The notes beneath the pieces were generated by a model that made no database searches, had not been told where the DNA came from, and worked only from the letters and a program-made list of their open reading frames with translations. A stretch of 64,000 nt of DNA from Saccharopolyspora galaxeae. Lineage in GTDB: Bacteria; Actinomycetota; Actinomycetes; Mycobacteriales; Pseudonocardiaceae. The stretch is from assembly GCF_016526145.1 (NCBI RefSeq), contig NZ_JADDUE010000011.1, positions 124,001 through 188,000 on the forward strand. The letters are read 5' to 3'. The position numbers were made by a program, and so were the translations under genes. Shown here in pieces: positions 35,694-43,844 of this stretch (positions within the stretch are counted from its first letter, which is position 1; every line of letters begins with the position of its first letter).

Positions 35694-36646
35694 CAGGCCG
35701 CTCCCCCGGACCAGCCGCGTTTGCGGGCCATCACGAACCGAACGATGTCAGCGATCCAATCCGAATCCGTCCGCAGCACCAGGTGCGCGCAACCCGCGCG
35801 CCGCAGCGCCGCGGCCACCTCCTCGCGATGCGCCGCGGCCGCCGCGGCGAATTCCTTGCGCAGCACCGGAGTCGTACGCACCTCGCGCTGCTTGCCGGTC
35901 TCCGGGTCCGACAGCACCACCGTGCCCACGTCCGGCAACTCGATGTCGCGCGGATCCAGCACCTCGATCGCCAGCAGCGAATGCCGCGCGCTCAACCCGC
36001 GCAGCGCGCGCTGCCAATCGAGGCCACCGACGAAATCCGAGATCACCACGGCGAGCCCGCGCCTGCGCGGCGGCCGCCGCAACGACTCGAGCAACGCGTT
36101 CAGATCCCCACGCGTGCCCGCCTGCGCGCGCGGCGTCTCGGCGACCTTCTTCAGCATCGCCCGCGAATGCGCGAGACCTCCGCGCGCGGGCAGCCGGACG
36201 TGCCCGGAACCGTTGTCCAGCACGGTGCCGATCCGGTTGCCGCCACCGCTGGTCAGATGGGTGACCGCGGCCAGCGCCGCGATCGCGAGCTCCCGCTTGT
36301 CGCAAGCCGCGGAGCCGAAGTCCAAGCTGGCCGAGAGGTCCAGTGCCACCCAGGTCTCCAGCTCGCGGTCGGCCTCGGTCTGGCGGATGTGCGGCTCGGC
36401 CATCCGCGCGGTCACCGCCCAGTCCATCCGCCGCACGTCGTCGCCGGGCTGGTAGGTCCGGGCCTCGCCCGGCTCGGTTCCCGGACCGGGCACCAGGCCG
36501 AGGTGGTTGCCCTGCAGCAGACCGTCCAGGCGGCCGCGCACGGTCAGCTCCAGCGAACGCAGCGCGGATTGCATCCGCGGCCCGTCCAGCGCGGGCGGAG
36601 CCCACGAAGGGCGCTCGCCTTGCGGCCCGCCGGGCTGCTCGGTCAT
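35693..36646 (-). CDS. DUF58 domain-containing protein
   Basis: A 317-residue protein with the DUF58 signature GEARTYQPGDDVRRMDWAVTARM and the following WVALDLSASLDFGS, a VWA-like acidic strand. No transmembrane helices are seen, so it is the soluble type. It is the middle gene of moxR-DUF58-VWA. The start ATG 36646 lies 14 bases after the moxR stop, and its own stop overlaps the VWA start. Partnership with the MoxR ATPase is established for the family, but its client is unknown here. Confidence 0.9.
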   Translation of the reverse strand: MTEQPGGPQGERPSWAPPALDGPRMQSALRSLELTVRGRLDGLLQGNHLGLVPGPGTEPGEARTYQPGDDVRRMDWAVTARMAEPHIRQTEADRELETWVALDLSASLDFGSAACDKRELAIAALAAVTHLTSGGGNRIGTVLDNGSGHVRLPARGGLAHSRAMLKKVAETPRAQAGTRGDLNALLESLRRPPRRRGLAVVISDFVGGLDWQRALRGLSARHSLLAIEVLDPRDIELPDVGTVVLSDPETGKQREVRTTPVLRKEFAAAAAAHREEVAAALRRAGCAHLVLRTDSDWIADIVRFVMARKRGWSGGAA

Positions 36647-36660
36647 CGGGTCCTGCCCCG

Positions 36661-37764
36661 TCACGGGTACTGCGGCGAACCGGCGGCGGCGTGCCCGTAG
36701 CCGCCCGCCTGCGGCTGCGGCTGGCCTGCCTGCGAACGGGCCGAGACTTGCGGCAGCGGCACCGTCTGCAGCACCCGGTTGATGATGTGGTCGACCGGCA
36801 CGCCGTCGGCCAGCGCGTCGTAGGACAGCACCAGCCGGTGCCGGAACACGTCCGGTACCACGTCCACCACATCCTGCGGCAGCACGTAATCCCGCCCGCG
36901 CACCAGCGCCAACGCCCGCGACGCCGACACCACGCCGAGGCTGGCGCGCGGCGAAGCTCCGTAGGACACCCAGCCCGCGATGTCGGACAGCCCGTGATCG
37001 TTCGGCTGCCGCGTGGCCAGCACCAGCCGCACCACGTAGTCCACCAGCGCGTGGTGCACGAACACCTGCGCGGCGACCTCCTGCAACCGGGTCAGCGCGG
37101 CCGGGTCCAGCACCGGGTTCGGCTCCGGAGAAGCGACGCCCATCCGGTAGACGATCTCGCGTTCCTCCTCCGCGGTCGGGTACTCGACCTGGAGCTTGAA
37201 CAGGAACCGGTCGCGCTGCGCCTCCGGCAGCGGGTAGACGCCCTCGTTCTCGATCGGGTTCTGGGTGGCCAGCACCAGGAACGGCTGCGGCATCGGGAAG
37301 CTCTGCCCACCGATCGAGACGTGCCGCTCCGCCATGACCTCCAGCAGCGCCGACTGCACCTTCGCGGGCGCGCGGTTGATCTCGTCGGCGAGCACGAAGT
37401 TGGCCAGCACCGGGCCGAGTTCGACGTCGAACCGCTCGCTGCCCTGCCGGTAGATCCGGGTGCCGAGGATGTCGGCGGGCACCAGATCGGGGGTGAACTG
37501 CAACCGGGAGAACGAGCCGCCGACGACGTTGGCGAAGGTCTCCACCGCGAGCGTCTTGGCCACACCGGGCACGCCTTCGAGCAGGATGTGGCCCTTGGCG
37601 AGCAGGCCGACCAGCACCCGCTCCACGAGCCGGTCCTGCCCGACGATGATCCGCTTGACCTCGAAGACGGTGCGTTCCAGCAGCTGCGCGTCCCGGGCCG
37701 GGGTGTTCACCTGCTCCGCGGGCGTCCCTGCCTCGGTTGCGCCGCCCTCGCCGGCCTCGGTCAC
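36661..37764 (-). CDS. moxR: MoxR-family AAA+ ATPase
   Basis: A 367-residue AAA+ chaperone. It shows Walker A GVPGVAKT, FSRLQFTPDLVPADILGT (pre-sensor insert), Walker B NFVLADEINRAP, sensor 1 LATQNPIENEGVYPLPEAQRDRF and the helical lid. The C-terminal Gly/Gln/Pro tail is about 30 residues. The GTG start has GGAAGG at 7 bases and removes a basic leader that an upstream start would add. It leads the moxR-DUF58-VWA operon. A candidate promoter is TTGTAA near 38021 with a TTAT-containing -10 (minus strand), giving a leader of about 220 bases. Confidence 0.92.
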   Translation of the reverse strand: MTEAGEGGATEAGTPAEQVNTPARDAQLLERTVFEVKRIIVGQDRLVERVLVGLLAKGHILLEGVPGVAKTLAVETFANVVGGSFSRLQFTPDLVPADILGTRIYRQGSERFDVELGPVLANFVLADEINRAPAKVQSALLEVMAERHVSIGGQSFPMPQPFLVLATQNPIENEGVYPLPEAQRDRFLFKLQVEYPTAEEEREIVYRMGVASPEPNPVLDPAALTRLQEVAAQVFVHHALVDYVVRLVLATRQPNDHGLSDIAGWVSYGASPRASLGVVSASRALALVRGRDYVLPQDVVDVVPDVFRHRLVLSYDALADGVPVDHIINRVLQTVPLPQVSARSQAGQPQPQAGGYGHAAAGSPQYP

Positions 37765-38057
37765 TTCGGCACCTTCCGTTCGCGCTTGTCCTCGCACCGG
37801 CCGCGCAGCGCACCGGTTCCCCAACCGGCACCGGGAGCCCGGTTTCCGCGTCGCCCGCCGGCCGATCTTGGCACGCGCCCGCCACGTCCGCGCGAGGGGG
37901 CGCCGCACCGGCGACCAGTCAACCTCGCAGCCGGTGTGAGCGTTGTGAAGCGCTCCGCGCTCGGTGCGTCGTTGCGGTTTCGTCGGCTCGACATAATTTC
38001 ACTCGGCACTGAAGTTACAAAGTCATCGAAATGCTGCGCGCGGCTCCGGAAAGGGGT

Positions 38058-38096
38058 TTGACCTTGACCTCGGGGCAGGGAGCACCGTCGAGGTCA
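38058..38096 (+). promoter_or_regulatory. Candidate MerR operator and -35 region
   Basis: Tandem TTGACC TTGACC (38058-38069) runs into an inverted repeat, TGACCTC (38065-38071) and GAGGTCA (38090-38096), with an 18-base spacer. It ends 33 bases before the GTG of the MerR-PP2C gene. Long-spaced symmetrical arms next to a TTGAC hexamer are what MerR regulators use, so autoregulation is the simplest reading. The rest of the 365-base gap from 37765 to 38129 shows no gene. Confidence 0.5.
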
Positions 38097-38129
38097 TCGG
38101 GCAGATCGCCCGCGATGCGGAGGGGAATC

Positions 38130-39209
38130 GTGCGCAGGTTGAGCATCGGTGCGTTCGCGCAGGAATCGGGTTTGAGCCCGAAAGCGCTGCGGCTCTACGA
38201 CGACCTGGGCCTGCTGGCCCCGGCCGACGTCGATCCGCGGACCGGCTACCGCTCCTACGACCGCTGCCAGCTCGCCACGGCGAAGCTCATCGTCCGATTG
38301 CGCGTGCTGGGGATGCCGCTGGAACGGATCCGGGTGGTGCTGGCCCTGCCGTCGGAAGCCGCCGCGGCGGAGGTCGCTTCGTACTGGCGGCAGGTCGAAG
38401 CCGACACTGCGGCCCGCCGCGAAGCAGCCGCATCCCTCATCGACCAACTGTCCAGGAAGGACGCGACCATGACGGACGCAGTGCGGGAACTCGAGGTGCG
38501 CGGCTCCGCGAGCACCGACATCGGACTGGTGCGCGACAGCAACCAGGACGCGGTGCTCGCGGGCGACCGCCTGTTCGCGGTGGCCGATGGTTTCGGCGCG
38601 CAGGGCTTGGGCCGTGCCGCGAGCTCGGCCGCGCTCGACGCACTCGAACGGCTCGAGCGGCAAGGCCCTGCCGAGGATCCTCTGGGCGCGCTCAGCGACG
38701 CGGTGCGCAATGCGCGCGCTGCGGTGCGCGAGTTCACCAAGTCCGACATCGCCGCGCAGGGCGCGGGTACGACCTTGACGGCGATGCTGTGGTCAGGCGT
38801 GCGCTTCGCGCTGGCGCACGTCGGGGACTCGCGGGCGTACCTGCTGCGGGGTGCGGAGCTGACCCGGCTCACCCACGACCACAGCTTCGTGCAGTCGCTT
38901 GTCGACGAGGGGAAGCTGACCGTGGAAGAGGCCGCGGCACATCCGCAACGTGCGATGTTGCTGCGCGCGTTGGAGCACGAAGGCACGGCGGAACCGGACA
39001 TGCACCTGCGCGAAGCCTGGGCGGGCGATCGCTACCTGCTCTGCTCGGACGGGCTCACCAGCGTGCTCGACGAGCAGGAGATCTCCCGCGCACTCGGCAG
39101 CAACGGCACTTCCCAGCAAGCCGCGGACCGATTGGTCGAGCTGGTGCGTTCGGCGGGGGCGCCGGACAACGTCTCCTGCTCGGTCGTCGACGCGACTGCC
39201 CGCGCGTGA
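38130..39209 (+). CDS. MerR transcription factor fused to a PP2C-type phosphatase
   Basis: A 359-residue two-domain protein. Residues 4-72 are a MerR winged helix (SIGAFAQESGLSPKALRLYDDLGLLAP and the TGYRSYD wing). Residues 73-120 form a helical linker as in effector-type MerR proteins. Residues 125-355 are a PP2C Ser/Thr phosphatase with all metal-binding acidic residues: Asp140 in RDSNQD, Asp153 in AVADGFG, Asp307 in LLCSDG and Asp346 in APDNVS. The substrate-phosphate Arg is probably Arg135. The GTG has GGAGG 6 bases upstream. It is divergent from moxR and converges on mobA. The phosphatase may sense a kinase-dependent signal that alters DNA binding, which is inference. Confidence 0.88.
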   Translation: MRRLSIGAFAQESGLSPKALRLYDDLGLLAPADVDPRTGYRSYDRCQLATAKLIVRLRVLGMPLERIRVVLALPSEAAAAEVASYWRQVEADTAARREAAASLIDQLSRKDATMTDAVRELEVRGSASTDIGLVRDSNQDAVLAGDRLFAVADGFGAQGLGRAASSAALDALERLERQGPAEDPLGALSDAVRNARAAVREFTKSDIAAQGAGTTLTAMLWSGVRFALAHVGDSRAYLLRGAELTRLTHDHSFVQSLVDEGKLTVEEAAAHPQRAMLLRALEHEGTAEPDMHLREAWAGDRYLLCSDGLTSVLDEQEISRALGSNGTSQQAADRLVELVRSAGAPDNVSCSVVDATARA

Positions 39210-39297
39210 CGCGGAGCCGAGCAACGTTGAACGGCCCCTCTGCGAGGAATCGCAGTCGGCCAGGCCGCCGTCGCTGTGGGTCTTGCGCACCGGTGGT

Positions 39298-39849
39298 CTA
39301 GGTGAGGCGGCGGTAGTCGTCCGGGGTGTCCACATCGGATGCTTCGGTGCCGGTGGCGGGCACGCGGGCCGGTTCGAGCTGGGCCAGCAGGTCGCGGACC
39401 GGGCGGTTCACCACTTCCGCCGGCATGTGCTCGCGCAGCGCCTCGGCCCGCCACACCCCCAGCAGCCACTGTGGACGATCGTCCGAGTCGATCAGTACCG
39501 CGCCCGCATCGCGCACGGCCGCGCGCAGCCGGTCGATCGTCGAGGCGGTCAGGCCGGGGTGGTCGGCGGCCACGACGGCCACCAGCCCGACCTCGCGCGG
39601 GACTTCCCGCAGACCCGCGTGCAAACCGGCCAGCGGTCCGCTGCGCGGAGGGTCCTCCCGAGCCCATCGGACCGGCACCGCCACCGGCCGTTCCGGTCCG
39701 ACGATGACGATCGGCTCGGCTCCGCCCACCGCCGCCAGCGTGCGATCCAGCAACGTGCGGCCGCCGACCCGCAGAGCGAGTTTGTCCACGCCGCCGAGCC
39801 GCTTGGCCTCGCCGCCCGCGAGCACCACCGCAGCGAATCCGTTCGTCAC
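39298..39849 (-). CDS. mobA: Molybdenum cofactor guanylyltransferase
   Basis: A 183-residue nucleotidyltransferase that joins GMP to molybdopterin, giving the MGD cofactor needed by NasA-type nitrate reductases. It shows VVLAGGEAKRLGGVDKLALRVGGRTLLD, EDPPRSGPLAGLHAGL, VVAADHPGLT and a final DVDTPDDYRRL. The GTG start has AAGGA at 7 bases. It is a short version with no MobB fusion. It sits about 3 kb from the nitrate reductase gene nasA at 43837, a likely client. Confidence 0.85.
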   Translation of the reverse strand: MTNGFAAVVLAGGEAKRLGGVDKLALRVGGRTLLDRTLAAVGGAEPIVIVGPERPVAVPVRWAREDPPRSGPLAGLHAGLREVPREVGLVAVVAADHPGLTASTIDRLRAAVRDAGAVLIDSDDRPQWLLGVWRAEALREHMPAEVVNRPVRDLLAQLEPARVPATGTEASDVDTPDDYRRLT

Positions 39850-39898
39850 GCAGCGATCCTTATCGCACCGGTTCCACCGCCGCCGGGCCGGGCCGGAT

Positions 39899-41230
39899 TC
39901 AGAACATGCGCACCGCGTAAGGCGCGATCCCGTCGTAGCGCACGGGCGCGACACGCACCTGCGAGCCGGAGTACGGCGCTTCCACCATCTTGCCGTTGCC
40001 CAGGTACAGCGCCACGTGGTGGACGCTGCCGCTGCTGCGCCAGAACAGCATGTCGCCGCGCTGCATCGACGACAGCGGAACCTGCTCGCCCGCCTTGTAC
40101 TGGTAGCCGCTGTAGTGGTCGAGCTCCACACCGGCCGCGGCGAATGCGTAGACCATCAGGCCCGAGCAGTCGAAGCCGGTCTTGCGGTAGTCGCCGTAGG
40201 AGTCGGCCACTCCCCCGTCCCGGATGCCTTGCGTCGGTCCGTCCTCGTCGCCGCCGCCCCATGCGTACGGCATCCCGAGCTGGGACATCGCCCGCTGCAC
40301 GACGGTCTCGACCCCGGCTGGCGCCGCGTCGTCGGAGTCGTCGGAATCATCCGAGCCACCGGAGTCCCCGGTGGGCGCCGGCCGGGACGCCGCCTGCGCG
40401 GCCTGTGCGGCTTGCGCCTGCGCCTGCTGCTCGGCCTCGCGGGCGTCGAGCCATTCCTGGTAGCGGTCCTTCTGGCCCTCCATGCCCTGCACCGTGGAGC
40501 GGGCCTGCCGCAGTTCGGCCTGCGCGCCGTCGCGTTCGGCTGCGAGCCGTTGTGCGCTACCGGCCTGCCCAGCGCGCGCGGCGATGGCGGCGCTCTGCGC
40601 GGCTTCGGCCCGGCCGCGCGCGGCGTCGGCCGCAGCGCGCTTGGCCGCGGCGTCCTGCAACGCCTGGCGGGCCAGCGAGTCCTTGTTGACCCGCTCGATG
40701 CGGGCGCGTTCGAGGTCGTCGAGGACGTCGAGCTGATCGCGGCTGACGATGTCCAGCAGTTCGGCGCGGTTGAGCAGCTCTTCCGGACCGCGCGCGCCCG
40801 CGAAGGCGGTCAGCGAGCCGATGCGGCTGCCCTGCCGGTAGCTGCCCGCGGCGAACCGGTCGAGCCGCTCCCGCTGGCGCTCGACCTCGGTGGCAGCGGC
40901 GGTGGCTTGATCCCCGGCGCCGTGCGCCAGCTGCTCGGCGCGGCTGTGCGCGCGTTCGGCGCGGGTCATGTCGACGCGGGCCTTGTTGGCCTCTTCCATC
41001 GCGACTTCGACGCCGGCCCCGAGTTCGTCGAGGCGGGTCTCGGCTTCGGCGAGCCGCTGGGTCAGCGCACCCACCTGGCCGGCCCGGTCCCCGGCGAGCT
41101 CGCGCTGCGCCTGCAGGTCGCCTTCGTCCGGTCGCGGTGGCGGCGGCGTGCTGCCCGCGACCGGCGGGCAGCTCACCGCCACCAGCGCAGCCAGCAGGAG
41201 CCCGCCGGAAAGCTGTCGGGATCGCCGCAC
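39899..41230 (-). CDS. NlpC/P60 peptidoglycan endopeptidase with coiled coil (RipA-like)
   Basis: A 443-residue exported hydrolase. The signal peptide (LSGGLLLAALVAVSCPPVAG) has a Cys that could be a lipobox variant. A long Ala/Glu/Arg coiled coil spans about 35-290, then an acidic SD-rich linker (DSGGSDDSDDSDDAAP). The C-terminal NlpC/P60 domain follows, with Cys in TGFDCSGLMVYAF, His in SVHHVALYLGNG and a third polar residue in MVEAPYSG. It should cleave the D-Glu-mDAP bond of stem peptides, like mycobacterial RipA. The coiled coil probably holds the active site inactive until processed. The GTG start has a perfect AGGAGGTGA. Confidence 0.9.
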   Translation of the reverse strand: MRRSRQLSGGLLLAALVAVSCPPVAGSTPPPPRPDEGDLQAQRELAGDRAGQVGALTQRLAEAETRLDELGAGVEVAMEEANKARVDMTRAERAHSRAEQLAHGAGDQATAAATEVERQRERLDRFAAGSYRQGSRIGSLTAFAGARGPEELLNRAELLDIVSRDQLDVLDDLERARIERVNKDSLARQALQDAAAKRAAADAARGRAEAAQSAAIAARAGQAGSAQRLAAERDGAQAELRQARSTVQGMEGQKDRYQEWLDAREAEQQAQAQAAQAAQAASRPAPTGDSGGSDDSDDSDDAAPAGVETVVQRAMSQLGMPYAWGGGDEDGPTQGIRDGGVADSYGDYRKTGFDCSGLMVYAFAAAGVELDHYSGYQYKAGEQVPLSSMQRGDMLFWRSSGSVHHVALYLGNGKMVEAPYSGSQVRVAPVRYDGIAPYAVRMF

Positions 41231-41482
41231 GAGCCGTCACCTCCTGTCGCCGACGGCTCGTTGGACCGTTCGGCCTTGCAGGCATTGCGCCATTCGGCGC
41301 ACAGGACGGAAGCAACTCTGCGATGCGACCTCAAAGCTCGCAATTCGTAACTTGCACCTCTTGCGGCACAACATGCACACCACGGCGGTGGTAATGATCT
41401 TGTGCGCAGCGCGGATCGTCGGCACGTGACTTGCCAACAAAAATTTCGCGGGCGAGCCGCCCGGGCGGGCAGCGGAGCGGGC

Positions 41483-42337
41483 TCAGCTCCAGGTGCCGGG
41501 GTCGCCCCAAGTGCTCAGCGGCTCGTCGGAGCCGGTGGCGGGGACGGCGACCAGTTCCGGCAGCACCTCGACCAGCGGCTCGCGCAGCACGGCCGCGGCC
41601 AGCTCGTCATAGGGAGTGGGCTCTGCGTTGCAGACCACCAAGTCCGCCCCGGCCCGCACGGCCAGTTCGGCGAGCCCAGCGGCGGGCTGCACGGTCAGCG
41701 AGGTGCCCGCGGTCAGGAACAGGTCGCAGTCCAGCGCCGCCCGCTGCGCGGACCGGATCACGTCCGCGTCCAGGGCTTGCCCGAAGGAGATCGTGCTGGA
41801 CTTCAGGATGCCGCCGCAGGAGTTGCACGGCGGGTCCGGCTCGCCCGCGGCGACCCGTTGCAGCGCGGCGCGCATCGTGCCGGTCGAGCCGCAATCCAGG
41901 CACACCACGCCGAAAACCGAACCGTGCAGTTCCAGCACCGAACCGGAGTCCAGCCCGGCGCTCTGGTGCAGCCCGTCGATGTTCTGGGTCAGCACCGTGC
42001 GCAACCGCTGCTGGGCGGCGAGGTCGGTGAACGCGCGGTGCGCGGCGTTCGGCTCCGCGCTCCACGCCGGATGCTCGGCGCGGCTGCGCCACGCCTTCCT
42101 GCGCACCTCGGGATCGGCGACGTAGCAGTTGATGTCGCTGAGCCGCTGCGCCTCCGGGTCCCGCGTCCACACCCCGTTCGGACCGCGGAAGTCCGGGATG
42201 CCGGAGGCGGTGGAAAGCCCGGCCCCGGTCAACGCGGTGATCCGCCGCGCCCCGGCGAACAGGGCGCGGGCGCGCTCGAGGGCTTCGGAACTTCCGCGTG
42301 CTGGCACATCCCCACCGTGCCACGTGTCCCAGCTCAC
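41483..42337 (-). CDS. Sir2-family NAD-dependent protein deacylase
   Basis: A 284-residue sirtuin. It shows ITALTGAGLSTASGIPDFRGPNGVW (NAD pocket), VLTQNIDGLHQSAG with the conserved NID, the catalytic His in LELHGSVFG, the zinc Cys pairs CLDCG and CNSCGG, and the cofactor-closing TAGTSLTVQP. The structural zinc is intact. It lacks obvious Tyr-Arg residues of a desuccinylase, so plain deacetylase is the default call. The start is GTG 42337, with GTG 42307 possible. It is divergent from narK with only about 136 bases between. Confidence 0.92.
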   Translation of the reverse strand: MSWDTWHGGDVPARGSSEALERARALFAGARRITALTGAGLSTASGIPDFRGPNGVWTRDPEAQRLSDINCYVADPEVRRKAWRSRAEHPAWSAEPNAAHRAFTDLAAQQRLRTVLTQNIDGLHQSAGLDSGSVLELHGSVFGVVCLDCGSTGTMRAALQRVAAGEPDPPCNSCGGILKSSTISFGQALDADVIRSAQRAALDCDLFLTAGTSLTVQPAAGLAELAVRAGADLVVCNAEPTPYDELAAAVLREPLVEVLPELVAVPATGSDEPLSTWGDPGTWS

Positions 42338-42473
42338 CCGTATGCCGGGCGGATTCGCAGCGCACTGCGGCCGCGCGGGCCTGCGAAAGTCGTTTTCCCG
42401 GTGGTAACCCGCGAAGAGCAGCGGTGAAACACCGGCTTCCTAACGTCTGGCCAGCCCGACGAGAGGAGCCGAT

Positions 42474-43844
42474 GTGCCCGCCGCCCCGCACACCCGACCC
42501 GGCCGGTGGATCGACGGCTGGGATCCCGAGGACGCGGTCTTCTGGGAGCGCACCGGCAGGCGCGTGGCGCGCCGGAACCTGCGGCTGTCGATCCTGTCCG
42601 AGCACATCGGATTCTCGGTGTGGAGCATCTGGTCGGTCATGGTGCTGTTCATGTCGCCGGCCATCGGACTGGGATTCACCGCCTCCGAGAAGTTCCTGCT
42701 GACCACGGTGCCGACGCTGGTGGGAGCGCTGCTGCGGCTGCCCTACAGCTACGCGGTGACGCGGTTCGGCGGTCGCAATTGGACGGTCGTCTCGACCGCC
42801 GCGCTGCTGGTGCCGACGGCGTCGACGGCCTACTTCGTGCAGCAGCCGGGCACCGAGCTGTGGGTGTTCCTGGTGCTGGGCGCGCTGACCGGCGTGGGCG
42901 GCGGGAACTTCGCCTCGTCGATGACCAACATCACCGCGTTCTTCCCGCAGCGCGCGCAGGGCTGGGCGCTGGGGTTGAACGCGGGCGGCGGCAACATCGG
43001 CGTCGCCGTCGTCCAACTGGTCGGGCTGCTGGTGGTCGCGCTGGCCGGGAACACCTCCCCCGCGCTGGTGGCCGGGGTGTACCTGCCGCTGATCGTGCTG
43101 GCCGCGCTGCTGGCGGCAGTGCGGATGGACAACATCGACGCGGTCGTGGCCGCGCCCGGCGCGCAGCTGGAAGTGGTGCGAGACCGGCACGCCTGGTGGA
43201 TCTCGCTGCTGTACGTCGGCACCTTCGGGTCGTTCATCGGCTACGGCTTCGCGTTCGGGCTGGTGCTGCAGAACGAGTTCGGTTCCAGCCCGCTGCAGGC
43301 GGCGACCTGGACGTTCCTGGGACCGCTGCTGGGTTCGCTGGCGCGACCGCTGGGCGGGCGGATGTCGGACCGCTTCGGTGGAGCGCTGGTGACGTTCTGG
43401 AACTTCCTGGCCATGGCGGTCGCGACCGGGGTGCTGCTGGTGGCTTCCGGGTCGGGTTCGTTCCCGCTGTACCTGACCGCGTTCATCGCGCTGTTCGTGC
43501 TGACCGGGGTCGGCAACGGATCGGTGTACAAGATGATCCCGGGGATCTTCACCGCGCGGGCGGCGCTGTCCGCCACCCCGGACGCGTTCGCGCAGGCCAG
43601 GCGGCTTTCGGGCGCGTTGATGGGGGTGGCCGGTGCGGTCGGTGCGCTGGGCGGGGTGTTCATCAACCTGACCTTCCGCGCCTCGTTCGGCGGGTCCGCG
43701 GCGAACGGGAACGCCGCGCTGCTGACGTTCCTCGCGTTCTACGTGCTGTGCCTGGTCGTGACCTGGGCGGTGTACCTGCGCCCGGCGCCCGGCCGGGTGG
43801 CGACGCGCCGGGAACCGGTCGCCGAAGGGGTCACCAGTGCCTGA
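42474..43844 (+). CDS. narK: Nitrate/nitrite transporter, NarK/NasA family (MFS)
   Basis: A 456-residue 12-helix MFS protein of the nitrate-nitrite porter family. It has the nitrate signature GVGGGNFASSMTNITAFFP and GLNAGGGNIGVAV in the first half, and GVGNGSVYKMIPGIF in the second. Conserved Arg residues in LLRLPYSYAVTRFGG and at the symmetric position (SLARPLGGRMSDRFGG) bind the anion. The GTG start has GAGGAG 5 bases upstream. The stop overlaps the nasA start by 8 bases, so it is the first gene of the nitrate assimilation operon. Confidence 0.93.
   Translation: MPAAPHTRPGRWIDGWDPEDAVFWERTGRRVARRNLRLSILSEHIGFSVWSIWSVMVLFMSPAIGLGFTASEKFLLTTVPTLVGALLRLPYSYAVTRFGGRNWTVVSTAALLVPTASTAYFVQQPGTELWVFLVLGALTGVGGGNFASSMTNITAFFPQRAQGWALGLNAGGGNIGVAVVQLVGLLVVALAGNTSPALVAGVYLPLIVLAALLAAVRMDNIDAVVAAPGAQLEVVRDRHAWWISLLYVGTFGSFIGYGFAFGLVLQNEFGSSPLQAATWTFLGPLLGSLARPLGGRMSDRFGGALVTFWNFLAMAVATGVLLVASGSGSFPLYLTAFIALFVLTGVGNGSVYKMIPGIFTARAALSATPDAFAQARRLSGALMGVAGAVGALGGVFINLTFRASFGGSAANGNAALLTFLAFYVLCLVVTWAVYLRPAPGRVATRREPVAEGVTSA

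Noticed and set aside
38031-38129. Longer N-terminus of the MerR-PP2C protein from an upstream ATG at 38031
   Set aside because: It would add residues of low similarity, lacks a ribosome site and would run across the inverted repeat. GTG 38130 has GGAGG at the correct distance.
39210-39297. Terminator between the MerR-PP2C and mobA genes
   Set aside because: Only weak GGCC-type pairing is visible, with no strong stem.
41231-41482. c-di-AMP (ydaO-type) riboswitch upstream of the NlpC/P60 gene, often present in actinomycetes
   Set aside because: I looked for the characteristic conserved GGGGA-CC and CCGAA-CCG blocks on the minus strand and did not see them. Only an ordinary leader with AGGAGGTGA is visible.
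42384-42441. Possible GlnR box upstream of narK (GTAAC at 42404 and GAAAC at 42426)
   Set aside because: The two half-sites are offset by 22 bases, but the intervening element (AGAGC) and flanks do not match the GTnAC-N6-GAAAC pattern, so I do not call it.
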